Shown here: positions 6,022 to 15,000 of the stretch, one piece after another
Layout of the letters: each line of letters begins with the position of its first letter
Numbering within the stretch: the first letter of the stretch is position 1
Assembly: GCA_022704885.1 (NCBI GenBank)
Contig: JAKJFO010000078.1
Span: 1 to 16,867, forward strand
Length of the DNA stretch: 16,867 bases
From: Candidatus Rifleibacteriota bacterium
Lineage (GTDB): Bacteria > Riflebacteria > Ozemobacteria > Ozemobacterales > Ozemobacteraceae
Reading direction: 5' to 3'
Made by a program: the position numbers and the translations under genes
Notes under the pieces: generated by a model
The model's input: the letters and a program-made list of their open reading frames with translations, nothing else
Database searches by the model: none
Told to the model about the DNA's origin: nothing

Positions 6022-6554
6022 ACGACACACTCAGACTCTTTTTCGCAATCGAAGTGCCGGAAGAAACCCGAAGCGAAATCGCCAGGTTTGGCGAAACACT
6101 CGATCGCAGCTGGAAACCTTCGCGTTCACACCAGCTTCATATCACCCTGGCCTTCATGGGTGAAGTTATTCCTGATGTTCTGGAAAAGGTTATTGCAGCC
6201 GGTAACGAGGCAGCCTCGACAGTGCCTGCTTTCAATGTTTCTATCTCTGATACTGCGGTTTTTCCTGAAACGGGCGAACCACGTGTGCTTTATGCCCAGG
6301 TTGATGGCGGGCAGCTTTTTTACGATCTGGCAGGCAGCCTCAGGCAGAAACTGGGCGATCTTGCTGATAATAAAAAGGTTAAGCCGCATCTGACTCTAGC
6401 CAGAGCCCGCGGCGACCGACCTGCCCGCAAGGTTTTGCGCAAGTTCAAGGGCAGCTGGCCGGTTGCCGACTTTGTGCTTTTTAAAAGCACCCTCACGCCA
6501 GAAGGCGCCAGACACGAGGTCGTGCAAAAATTCAACCTCAAACCAGCCACCTGA
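6018..6554 (+). CDS. thpR: RNA 2',3'-cyclic phosphodiesterase (LigT/ThpR, 2H superfamily)
   Basis: A 178-residue two-histidine phosphoesterase. The two HxTx motifs are H41-I-T-L and H124-L-T-L, spaced as in the family, and the start (LRLFFAIEVPEE) is typical. The enzyme opens 2',3'-cyclic phosphate ends of RNA and was first described as a reversible 2'-5' RNA ligase acting on tRNA halves; its physiological role is uncertain. Length is normal. Its ATG overlaps the cinA stop (ATGA at 6018-6021), with a purine-rich SD-like stretch (AAGG) inside the cinA tail, so the two are translationally coupled. cinA-thpR(ligT)-recA clusters are known in several phyla, which supports the pairing. A strong hairpin follows at 6649-6681. 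Confidence 0.94.
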   Translation: MNDTLRLFFAIEVPEETRSEIARFGETLDRSWKPSRSHQLHITLAFMGEVIPDVLEKVIAAGNEAASTVPAFNVSISDTAVFPETGEPRVLYAQVDGGQLFYDLAGSLRQKLGDLADNKKVKPHLTLARARGDRPARKVLRKFKGSWPVADFVLFKSTLTPEGARHEVVQKFNLKPAT

Positions 6555-6648
6555 TCTCAGATCACGCCGAGAGTCCGACGAAAGCAGTATATACTAAATT
6601 GAATTCTTGAACTCTTGTGTGACAGAGAACCAGCTTATTTGAAAATAA

Positions 6649-6681
6649 AACACCCCGTTACCGGGCTGGTAACGGGGTGTT
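6649..6681. terminator. Bidirectional intrinsic terminator between thpR and the coiled-coil gene
   Basis: A perfect 14-bp stem (AACACCCCGTTACC and its complement) with loop GGGCT. Read on the minus strand it is followed by TTATTTTC, a usable U-tract for the gene ending at 6694. On the plus strand the following TCTAATTTAACTTTT is weaker but could end cinA-thpR. It is placed exactly between two convergent units. Confidence 0.9.
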
Positions 6682-6693
6682 CTAATTTAACTT

Positions 6694-8028
6694 TTACTTG
6701 TTGAAGTTGGCGTCATGCATGGCTTTGATGCGGTCGAGTGACTTTTTGACTTCGGCGACCTTGCGCTTGTAAGGAGCAATATATTCTTCGATGATTCTGG
6801 TGCGGTTGGCAAGCAGGTTGTCGTAGTCATCACGGGCCGTGCGGACTTCATGTTCGTAAGGTCTGAGGTAGTCTCTGATGATGCGGTCACGGTTGCGTCT
6901 GATATCCTGCAGTTCACGGTTGGCATTTTCGAGGTTGCGTCTGGCGCGTTCGATTTCTTCGGGCGGAGTGGTAGTGACTTTGCTGAGTTCATTGAGGCGA
7001 TCCTGAGCACGTTTTACGTTATGCTCGGCATTGCGCAGGCGGTTTTCGTAGTCGCGGTCAGCATCGTGACGTGCCCGGCGCAGACTGTCTTCTGCTCTCT
7101 CGATTTCGTCTCTGGCGCGGCGCACACGATCTTCAAAGTTGCGTTCGGCTGCTTCTCTCTGGCGGTCGAGGATCTCGAGCGCGACGCGATAGTCGTTCTG
7201 ATGGCGCTCGACGATTGAAAAACTGACGAGTTGCGGAGTTTCGTTGAGATCCTGTGAAAGCAGATCGACTGCCTTGCGATAGTCTTTGCTGGCCTGCAGA
7301 AAATTGCTGTCGTAGGCGTCGATAGCCTTGGTCAGGTAGACATCGGAAAGGCGCTTGAAAAAGTCGGGGTAGTCCTGCGGACGCTGTGGATAATTGTATT
7401 GTTCGATAAGGTCGAGGGCAGCGAGTTCAGCTGAATTGCCAGACCAGGGAGCCAGGATTTCAAAGAGCCAGTAGACGGCTTCGCGCATGCTGCCATCGAG
7501 TTTGTAGCAGTCGACGACTTCGAGCAGGTTGTTGTCGGTGCGACTCATTTCGAGCAGCCACTTGATCGCCTGGTGATAATCTTTCTTGGCTTTGAAGCAC
7601 GAAGCTATGCGGGCCCGCACTTCGTCAGTGCGATTTTCGACCTTGAGGTAATATTCGATGGCCTTGTCGTAGTTTCCACGCTTTTCGAAAGCGTAAGCGA
7701 CATCAAAAACCATCTTCTGCACCTGCTGGGCAGTCGACTTCATTTCACTGTATTTCTCGCTGACCAGTGCTTCATTTTTTTCGATTTCGCTGTCGAGAGC
7801 CTTCTTTTTGCTGCCCTGAAACCAGCCGCTGGCACCATCGTATTTCGAACGTTCCTGCTGCAGTTTGTCGAGCCTGAGTTCAGGTTCGAGCAGCTGCGTT
7901 TCAACGCTGATCAGCTTTTTTTCGAGTTCTTCGATGTCCTTTTCTTCAGCTGCACCTGCCATGAAAGGATTGATCGCCATGGTTACCGAAAAGATACCTG
8001 TTAAAATCAAATTCTTATTGATATTCAT
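6694..8028 (-). CDS. Exported coiled-coil/TPR protein with 29-residue repeats
   Basis: A 444-residue protein of unknown function. The start is the ATG at 8028 with GGGAG 8 nt upstream; an ATG at 8046 lacks such a site. Residues 1-27 form a signal peptide (cleavage after MAGA). A first coiled coil spans about 30-90 (EELEKKLISVETQL...). TPR-like helices follow at about 108-270 (YAFEKRGNYDKAIEYYLKVE, KKDYHQAIKWLLEM). From about 285 to 440 there is a very charged Arg/Glu/Asp-rich helix with an internal period of 29 residues: FEDRVRRA (298) recurs as YENRLRNA (327), and NRDRIIRDYLRPY (379) as NRTRIIEEYIAPY (408). It is probably a periplasmic structural or tethering protein. It forms an operon with the upstream exported protein gene (22-bp gap) and ends at the hairpin terminator. 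No family recognised. Confidence 0.85.
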   Translation of the reverse strand: MNINKNLILTGIFSVTMAINPFMAGAAEEKDIEELEKKLISVETQLLEPELRLDKLQQERSKYDGASGWFQGSKKKALDSEIEKNEALVSEKYSEMKSTAQQVQKMVFDVAYAFEKRGNYDKAIEYYLKVENRTDEVRARIASCFKAKKDYHQAIKWLLEMSRTDNNLLEVVDCYKLDGSMREAVYWLFEILAPWSGNSAELAALDLIEQYNYPQRPQDYPDFFKRLSDVYLTKAIDAYDSNFLQASKDYRKAVDLLSQDLNETPQLVSFSIVERHQNDYRVALEILDRQREAAERNFEDRVRRARDEIERAEDSLRRARHDADRDYENRLRNAEHNVKRAQDRLNELSKVTTTPPEEIERARRNLENANRELQDIRRNRDRIIRDYLRPYEHEVRTARDDYDNLLANRTRIIEEYIAPYKRKVAEVKKSLDRIKAMHDANFNK

Positions 8029-8050
8029 GTGGTTTTCTCCCTTCATTTCT

Positions 8051-9064
8051 TCAGCGGGCGTCTACGTATACATCGCCAAGGTCGATCTTGCTGAAGTATA
8101 CGGCATTGCGCTGGCTGCCATTTTTCGACATTACCCAGATTTCGGCGAGAGCGTTTTTAAGCTGCAGTTTCTTTTCGCCGGCTACGTTCTCGAGCGAACC
8201 GAGAGTAGCAAGTTCTTTGTAGTGGTTGTCGGCAAGGTATCTGGTCGGATCTTTTTCGACGACTGATTTATACCAGGAAAGCTCGCCCATTACGCTGTTG
8301 CCGGAAGCCGGTGCGATTTTGAAATCGACCGATTTTTTGCCAGACCAGAAACCACCGGTGGTGAGTCTGACCACGGCTTTCATATCGTTCTGCACGAGAT
8401 CGCCGCCGAAGTGACCGAGAATGGCATCGACTACGAATTTGCGACCTGAGAAATAGAAGGTGTGAGTCAGGCCGTTGCTGTCGTCACTGTTGTCTGAGAG
8501 GATGCGGCAGTTATGGCGCGAAAAGATGTTCTTAAGGTTGTCGAGACGTCGGTTCTTGTCGGTATCGGTGAAAGAGATGACCGCTTCGACTACAGGAATT
8601 TCGATCATTACCAGGCGGCGCTGGCGTTTGTTCATCAACACTTCAGGATTGGCAGCGGCGCGGCCACTGGTGCTCAGGTTGATTTCGGGAGCGATTGCGG
8701 CGCTACCCGAGATGAAACCGGCTCTCTGTTGCAGGAGTTTTTCAACTACCGCTACTGTGTGGGCATTAAGGTCACTGCCGGCGGCAAAGGCTGCGAGTGT
8801 GTTCTGTGCTGTTTCAAAATCCCGGGTTGATTCAATTTTACTGATGATGTCGCGAATCGATCTTTCGGCCTTGTCGGCGCGGTCGGCGGCACCTTCGAAT
8901 GCCTGCTTCTCAGCGCTGCCAGCCTTTTCGCTGGCGAGGTAGGCGGCCTGAGAAATTGCTTCGGCATAATTCCCGAGACAATTGTTAAAATCAGCCTGAT
9001 CAAAAGCGAAGGCTGAGAGAGAAACGAGAGTTAAGAACAGAACCAGAGCGGTCTTTCGCAACAT
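8051..9064 (-). CDS. Exported protein of unknown function
   Basis: A 337-residue protein. The start is the ATG at 9064 with AGGAAGG 9 nt upstream; a longer reading frame to 9166 has no SD and would bury the signal peptide. Residues 1-20 form a signal peptide (cleavage after AFA). Residues 22-125 look all-helical and Ala-rich (EKQAFEGAADRADKAERS). A mixed alpha/beta region of about 145-260 has two strand-helix-strand stretches (RLVMIEIPVVEAVISF, THTFYFSGRKFVVDAIL), followed by a helical tail with a final KIDLGDVYVDAR. I recognise no catalytic motif. It is first of a two-gene operon with the coiled-coil/TPR protein, both exported, so they may act together in the envelope. Confidence 0.83.
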   Translation of the reverse strand: MLRKTALVLFLTLVSLSAFAFDQADFNNCLGNYAEAISQAAYLASEKAGSAEKQAFEGAADRADKAERSIRDIISKIESTRDFETAQNTLAAFAAGSDLNAHTVAVVEKLLQQRAGFISGSAAIAPEINLSTSGRAAANPEVLMNKRQRRLVMIEIPVVEAVISFTDTDKNRRLDNLKNIFSRHNCRILSDNSDDSNGLTHTFYFSGRKFVVDAILGHFGGDLVQNDMKAVVRLTTGGFWSGKKSVDFKIAPASGNSVMGELSWYKSVVEKDPTRYLADNHYKELATLGSLENVAGEKKLQLKNALAEIWVMSKNGSQRNAVYFSKIDLGDVYVDAR

Positions 9065-9227
9065 ATCCAGTTTCCTTCCTCTAAAAAGTTTAAGGATGTG
9101 GTGTTTTGAGCAATTTTTGTACCACTGTATAGAAAGCCTGATATAGCCAATTCTGTGATTTTGCACTCAAATCTGCCTAATTTCCGGCAGCTGACCGGCT
9201 TATTTTTCAGCAGCATCTTCGGCATTA

Positions 9228-9257
9228 GTTCTCGTTTTCGTGCTCGTAATCGTAATC
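9228..9257. repeat. Degenerate GTNNTC hexamer array
   Basis: Five consecutive hexamers on the plus strand, GTTCTC GTTTTC GTGCTC GTAATC GTAATC, all fit GTNNTC (minus strand GANNAC). It lies in the divergent intergenic region 9065-9360, about 40 bp upstream of the TPR-gene promoter and 165 bp from the opposite start. Repeats of this kind can be relics of low-complexity sequence or protein-binding arrays. Confidence 0.6.
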
Positions 9258-9294
9258 GATTCTCGCTCAAAGACACGGCATGTTTGAGGCAGGG

Positions 9295-9323
9295 TTGCAA
9301 ATCAAGAGGGGAAGCGATATATT
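9295..9323 (+). promoter_or_regulatory. Promoter of the TPR protein gene at 9361
   Basis: TTGCAA (9295-9300), a 17-bp spacer and TATATT (9318-9323). Predicted start is near 9330, giving a leader of about 30 nt that contains AAGGA (9346-9350), 10 nt before the ATG. Confidence 0.7.
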
Positions 9324-9360
9324 ACGCCATGTAAACGTAACTCAAAAGGAAACTGAAAAT

Positions 9361-10404
9361 ATGATCAACAAATATCTGCCAGTCTGCCTGGCTGCAGCGA
9401 TGCTGGTTGGCAACATCCTGGTCGCGCAGACAGCCGGTTCAACAACCAAACCAGCAAGCAGCAAAGCTCCTGCCAAACAGGGTGAGCTTGCCAACCCCAC
9501 TGCCAAATCGGTAAAACCAGTACCAGCAGTGAAGAAAACTGCCAGCGGAACGGTCGATGTCAGCAAGATCGATCCGGTCAAGCTGAATAACCAGATGATG
9601 ATGGTTTTCATGGAAAGAATGAAAGCCGGCAACTTTGCTGAAGCCCGTGAAATAGCTGATCAGATGATTTTCGGCCATGAAAATTTCAGGGCAACCGAGA
9701 GCAAGGAATACAAAAGCTTCCATTCCATCATGGAAAAGGAACTTTATCATCTGCTCGAAGGTCGCCAGGGCAGCAAAAAAGAAGTAGTCTGGGTCGAACA
9801 GCCGATTTCTGACGGATTTTACCTGCTGGCAATGCTCGACTTTCAGGAAGGCAAGCACGAAGACGCGCTGGCCAACATGCAGCGGGCCGTGTACTGGAAC
9901 CCGGTGCGCTCGGCATTTTATTGTGAACGCGGCTACATGCTGCTCAGGAATAATACCAATCCGAATCCGCTGATGGCCCAGGTCGCTTACAGCAAAGCCC
10001 TCGAACTGGCCGACAACCCGGAAGATTTTGCCGGCGCCCTGCGTGGTCTCGCTTTTATTCTGCTCGAACGCCGCCAGCCCGATGTGGCTCTGGCCTGTCT
10101 GCTCGTTGCCAGAGAATTCACTCCCGGCGAAAACGATGTCGAAGAAGAGCTTTTCTTCATCAGCCGTAATTTCCCGACGCTCTACGCCGGCATGGATACC
10201 GCCGGCGCGCGCCAGATTCTCAAAAAGAACCGCATTCTCGACGATTACGCACCTGAGCACGTGCAGGTTCTGCTGCGACTGGCCGACAAATTCAAAGACC
10301 CGCAAGATGCGCCGCGCGTCGTCAGTCTGCTGCATCGTGCCAGAGAAATGGCACCCAAAAATCAGGAAGTCAACCGCCGCATTCAGCTTCTCGAAAAGAA
10401 ATAA
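9361..10404 (+). CDS. Exported TPR protein
   Basis: A 347-residue protein. The ATG at 9361 has AAGGA 10 nt upstream and a good promoter; an ATG at 9280 lies upstream of that promoter. Residues 1-23 form a signal peptide (ends ILVAQ). Residues 24-65 are a Lys/Pro/Ala/Ser-rich disordered linker, perhaps a cell-wall or periplasm-spanning segment. TPR-like pairs follow: 82-107 (MERMKAGNFAEAREIADQMI), 151-185 (DGFYLLAMLDFQEGKHEDAL then AVYWNPVRSAF), 187-216, 222-256, and 298-335 (VLLRLADKF, VVSLLHRAREMAPKN). No enzymatic motif; a protein-interaction role in the periplasm is inferred. The stop (TAA) directly abuts the stop of the convergent lipoprotein gene. Confidence 0.87.
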   Translation: MINKYLPVCLAAAMLVGNILVAQTAGSTTKPASSKAPAKQGELANPTAKSVKPVPAVKKTASGTVDVSKIDPVKLNNQMMMVFMERMKAGNFAEAREIADQMIFGHENFRATESKEYKSFHSIMEKELYHLLEGRQGSKKEVVWVEQPISDGFYLLAMLDFQEGKHEDALANMQRAVYWNPVRSAFYCERGYMLLRNNTNPNPLMAQVAYSKALELADNPEDFAGALRGLAFILLERRQPDVALACLLVAREFTPGENDVEEELFFISRNFPTLYAGMDTAGARQILKKNRILDDYAPEHVQVLLRLADKFKDPQDAPRVVSLLHRAREMAPKNQEVNRRIQLLEKK

Positions 10405-11862
10405 TTATTCGATGCTGGTCGGGTGGGTGAAGCGGTAGGGCAGGTTACGCCAGATCTTCCAGACGCCGTTTTCGCGGCGCCACTCGACTGCTGCCTTGAT
10501 CGAGCCAGAATCGATGTCTACCCCGGGTATCAGGCTGATAACCCGAACCTGGGCAGTGCATTTGACTCTGGCTTTGTCAGTTTCGTAAAAACTGATCGAG
10601 TCTACCGAATAGTTGGCGAGCTTCACATCCATGGCATTGAAGCGTAGCTGGGTGCAGCTGGCAAGGTCTGTGTAGGTGCTGTTTACATCCCAGTCGTTGC
10701 CGAAATTCTGAGATATCCGGCTCATCACGACGTCGAGTTTTTCAGTGGCCAGGGCCGCCTGCAGTTCGCGGTGGGCATCGGCGATTTCTCCCCACTGACT
10801 GTCAGCATGCACTTCAGTCGGGTGAGTGTCGCGGTAGGGCATGTTGCGATACACCTTCCAGAAATTGCCTTCTTTACGCCAGATGGCGTCGAACAGGTAG
10901 GTCTTTTCGCGCACGATCTCTTCAGTGCGCAGGCTTTTGAGCGTGATTTTCGCTTCGGTGCGAACTCTGACCTTATCTTCGGGCAGAAATTCGCTGTCTT
11001 TGATCTGCCAGGCGACTTCGGTGAAGGTAAAATCCTTGAACAGGTCGGTAAAGTGCGTGATTACGTCATTCCAGTTCGATGTCGTATCCCAGTCGTTCAA
11101 AAATGCTGGCGAAATATAGACTTTGAGGAGCTCGACGTCGCCACGCAAAAGAATATGACGCAGAACGCTGTTGGCTTCTCTGATCATGATTTCGCGTTCG
11201 AGAATCTGACTGGCTGCCGAACTTGCCGCATTTTTCACGGCTGCCAGTTCGAGAACCGTTTCAGGAACTGCCGTTTTGGGAAGCTGCAGGCAAAGCTTGA
11301 GAGCGGTCACAACTTCGCCGACCAGCGATTCGTATTCGCGTGCCCTGATGTCGGCAGCTGTAAGGTTCTTGTTGATCTGTAAACCCTGCTGCCAGACCAG
11401 CGCTTCGGCAGTCAGCTGCAGATTTATCTCAAGTTTGCTGAGGTCGCTGTAGTAAAGATCATCAGGCGAAACTCGGCGCAGCAGTGCAATTTTGCCGGCT
11501 TCGGCACGTATCACCAGATCTTCTGAGAATGGCACCCGCCTGAGCGAGTAGTTTCCTGATTTATCCGGCCGGGAAGTGACGCCGCCGGCAGAAACAGTGA
11601 ATTTTGTAAAGTCAGTGATGGAGGTGAGGGCATTGCGCAAAGAGCCTGCCAGATCGGTTTCAACGATTTCCGGCAGCTTGATCTGGCCGGTCAGCGTAAA
11701 GTGATCACCATCGGGAAGAGGACTGAAGCGCATGTCACCCTTGCCGGTGCAGCCGTTGAAGAGAAAGATCATGGCCAGCAGAACCAGCGAATAGAAGCTA
11801 TTGCCGTATTGTCTGCCAGGTTTGAATTTCTTCGGTTTTTTTACGTTCTCGGCTGTCATCAT
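10405..11862 (-). CDS. Probable lipoprotein with two tandem NTF2-like domains
   Basis: A 485-residue protein. A basic N-terminus (KKPKKFKPGRQ) precedes a hydrophobic helix (24-36) ending in FNGC, an imperfect lipobox with Cys38, so it is probably a lipoprotein. Residues 86-125 (SAGGVTSRPDKSGNYSL...) resemble a carboxypeptidase-regulatory-like beta domain. Residues about 232-349 and 366-485 are two copies of one domain. The first ends WRKEGNFWKVYRNMPYRDTH and the second WRRENGVWKIWRNLPYRFTH; each begins with a helix and an NDWD motif (FLNDWD, FGNDWD). The pattern fits SnoaL/DUF4440/NTF2-like cone folds, often ligand-binding or simply structural. Start at 11862 (or 11859): no close Shine-Dalgarno, but a short upstream reading frame ends in an ATGA overlap with it. 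Function unknown. Confidence 0.85.
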   Translation of the reverse strand: MMTAENVKKPKKFKPGRQYGNSFYSLVLLAMIFLFNGCTGKGDMRFSPLPDGDHFTLTGQIKLPEIVETDLAGSLRNALTSITDFTKFTVSAGGVTSRPDKSGNYSLRRVPFSEDLVIRAEAGKIALLRRVSPDDLYYSDLSKLEINLQLTAEALVWQQGLQINKNLTAADIRAREYESLVGEVVTALKLCLQLPKTAVPETVLELAAVKNAASSAASQILEREIMIREANSVLRHILLRGDVELLKVYISPAFLNDWDTTSNWNDVITHFTDLFKDFTFTEVAWQIKDSEFLPEDKVRVRTEAKITLKSLRTEEIVREKTYLFDAIWRKEGNFWKVYRNMPYRDTHPTEVHADSQWGEIADAHRELQAALATEKLDVVMSRISQNFGNDWDVNSTYTDLASCTQLRFNAMDVKLANYSVDSISFYETDKARVKCTAQVRVISLIPGVDIDSGSIKAAVEWRRENGVWKIWRNLPYRFTHPTSIE

Positions 11863-11941
11863 AAATATATTTCGTCAGTTTCACTCCAAGTCATGAGAAC
11901 CAAAATCACCTGCTGGCTACTGTTGATTTTGCGGGCAAAAT

Positions 11942-11970
11942 TTTACGGGAGGAGTTATTTGTGTTATGGT
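11942..11970 (+). promoter_or_regulatory. Candidate promoter of the AsmA-STAS unit
   Basis: TTTACG (11942-11947), a 17-bp spacer and TATGGT (11965-11970) preceded by TGT, an extended -10. Predicted start is near 11977, giving a leader of about 53 nt that includes GGAGG at 12019-12023. Both hexamers are only 4 of 6 matches. Confidence 0.4.
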
Positions 11971-12018
11971 AAGGCGATAAATAGAACGCGGCAGAACAAT
12001 GTCCGCTCGGGTTCGCAT

Positions 12019-12023
12019 GGAGG
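12019..12023 (+). promoter_or_regulatory. Shine-Dalgarno of the AsmA-family gene
   Basis: GGAGG, 6 nt before the ATG at 12030. It fixes the start of the long envelope protein. Confidence 0.8.
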
Positions 12024-12029
12024 CATACA

Positions 12030-15000
12030 ATGGAAGAAAACGAAGTAAAGACCGTCAAAAAATCGCGCGGGGTAATGTTCTATCTCAAGATTTTTCTGGT
12101 TTTCATACTGCTTCTGGGCGCATCGATGGCAATCGGTGTGTACTACGTTTATCATCGCCTGACTACAGACAGCCAGCTCGAGAAGATTGTCGGCGAGAAA
12201 ATCAGTTCAGCTATCAGCATGGAAGTGAAATTTGCGGGAATCGAAGTATCGTTTCCCAATATCACTATCAAAGATATCAGAGTGGCTACCGATTCGCCCG
12301 AACTCAAGCTGGATGCCAATATTTCGTTGCTCAGCGTAACTCCAGACTTTTTTGCCGCTCTTCAGGGTGAGCTTGTGCTTGACTCGGTCAACATCGCTTC
12401 CGGCGTGACCAGAGTCGAGATGGTATCTTCGCATGCTGCTTCAGCAGCTCCAGATGCCGGTGTCGAAAAGAAGCCTCTCGATCTTTCTACCATTAAGCTG
12501 CCATTCAGAAATGTTGGCATGAGCAATCTCAGGTTCAGCGTCAAGACGGCAGATGTTGAAAAACCGCATGAACTGCTGCTTAAAAATGCCAGTATCTCGA
12601 GGTCGATGCTGTCGAGTACACTGCCGTTCAATATTGATGTCGATGTGATATCTCTCGCTGCCGCGCAGATCGAAGGCAGAATCGTCTGGCCTGACAGTGT
12701 CAGCGCCTCGCTCAAGGTTTCGGCTGAAAATATTGAAGAACTCAAAAAGCTGATACCGGCGGAGCATCAGAAACATCTGACCTTTATCAAGTCAGCCAGT
12801 ACACAGGCCGAAGTTGTATATAACCTCAAAAATGGTTCAATCAAGGTAAGCGGCGCTCAGATTATTGTTGAACCAGGCATCAAGGCCGATATCGGCGTAG
12901 ACGTTGCCAGTGTTTCGCCGCTCAATGCTACTGCCACTTTCAAGCTGTCGCCGCTGCAGGTCGACATGCTGTGGCCGCTGGTCAAAGGTTTTGTGCCGGC
13001 CGAACACGGTCTGCTCGTCAAAAATGGTTCGGTTCAGGCTGAAGGTTCGGTTGCGCTGATCGACGCCGTTCCGGCAGCAATTGACGTGAAGATTATTCCT
13101 GAGAAGATAACGGTAACCGCAAAGGCTTTGCCAGAACCGGTTCAGCTCGAACGTGGACAGATTATTTATAAAGATGAAAAAATCGGTTTTTCTGGTTTTT
13201 CCGCTAAAATCGCAGACTCGCAGATTCAGCTGGTCAGCGGAAGTCTGAAAATCGAGCCGCTCGCCTTCAGCGGCGAAATCAGCGCCGATGCCAATTTTGA
13301 CAGTATCTGGAAGCTGCTGTCGCATTATCTGAGTGATGATGCAAAAAGAGTGACGCCTTCCGGCAAGGCTTCTTTCAAGGGAAAGATCGCTTACGACAGC
13401 AAGGGCCCGAGAATTGACGGGGCATTTGCCTCAGATCGTATTACTCTTAAAGAAAAGCAGACTTCAACCCAGGCTACGATCGAAAAGGTCAAGGTGCGTC
13501 TTGAAGAGGTTGGCGATGCCAAAGGAAAAATACACGTAGAGAGCCTCGAAGCGAAGGGTGTCGGCGCTCTGGTTAAACTCAAGGGTGTTCTGACCAACGC
13601 AACCGATATCGGTCTCGACTTTTCGGCCGATGGTAACGTCAATATAGATGAATTCGCCAGGCTCGGTGCCAGCCTGTTTAAGCTGCCGATAAAACCCGGG
13701 CAGTTCAAGGGTGAGATGATACTGGCCATGCAGGTCGGTGGTAAACTCAGCGATATCAGGCCAAAGGGCCGTCTTGAACTGAAAAATGTTTTTGCCGACC
13801 TGTCTGAGCGCGGTTTGGTTCTGGCAAACCTCAACGGTGCCGCCAGCGCCGATCTCGACAAACTCGTTCTCGACAAGGTAGCTGCCGAGATTCTCGGGGG
13901 CAAAGTCGCTATCAGCGGGACTCTGAAAGATTTCAAAAAACCGGTTGTAGATGCCAGTCTTGGTATCAGCGGCGCCGATCTGGGTCAAATCAGGGCGATG
14001 GTTGCCAAAAACTATCCGGAAATGCCGGCAGAGCTTGAAATTAGCGGCAAGTCAGACCTTAATGTCAATGTCAGAGGAACTGTCGAAAAACCTGACGTCA
14101 ACGGAGAGGCTACGCTGAAAGGAATCAGATTTTTTCATCCGGCAGTATTCAGACCGGTTGAAAACATCAGCGGGCCGATCAAAATCAGCAATAAAGGTCT
14201 TACTACCAGTGGGCTGACGGCAGGCTGGGGAACTTCGAAAGCCAATGTCACGGGTGAACTCACTGACTGGGGAAAACTGGTCAGCAACTTCAAATTTATT
14301 GTCAGCCCGCTTGACGCAACCGATGCCGCTGGCTTTTTTCTCAAAGATACCGGCTATGTCTTTGACGGCAAAGGTACCGGCAGCGGTGCTATTACCGGTC
14401 CGCTCGAGAAGATCAAGGTTGCCGGAGTGGCTTCTGTTCCTGCCGGACTGGTAACAGCTCAGGTTGCAGAAAAGGGCGAAGCTTTCAAATTTCCGTTTCA
14501 GAAGCTGTCTGCCAGCTTTGCTTATACCGAATCGGTGTTCTCGATTCCAGCAGCGGAATTCGATATTTTCAGCGGTAAGGTTAAGGGCAACGGCAAGGTT
14601 TTTCTCGCTTCTGAGCCGATCAAATTTGAATTCAACAGTAACATCGATAATCTGATGACCCAGGAATTTCTCAAGCAGAACACAAAATACCCGAACATTC
14701 TGACCGGCGCGCTCAATGGAAGTTTTGCCGGCCGTGGCAACACTCTTGGCCTGGCTGAACTCAACGGCGACGCAAAACTTGCCATGCCGAAGGGAACTTA
14801 CAACTCTCCGCCTTTTCTCAAGCAGATTGCCGACAAGTTGAATGCCCCGCAACTCGCTTCAGGAACCATTGATAATGCTGCCGGCGACTATAAGATTTCG
14901 GGTGGCCGGATAAGTTCAAACAATGTGCTTGCCAAAGCAGGTGAAGACAGAGTAACTTTTGTAGGGTCGGTAGGTCTCGATACCACCCTCGACGGTGAAG

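Noticed and set aside
8513..8590. EF-hand/dockerin-like DTDKNRRLD stretch in the exported protein
   Set aside because: The position-12 acid and the usual Gly are absent and there is a single copy; probably coincidence.
9439..10335. 298-codon minus-strand frame opposite the TPR gene
   Set aside because: Antisense shadow: no SD, no signal or domain, and the plus frame has a promoter, SD, signal peptide and TPRs.
14052..14852. 266-codon minus-strand frame inside the AsmA-family gene, and similar frames at 12837-13325 and 13391-13988
   Set aside because: Shadows produced by codon bias of the long plus-strand gene; compositions are unlike real proteins of this genome.
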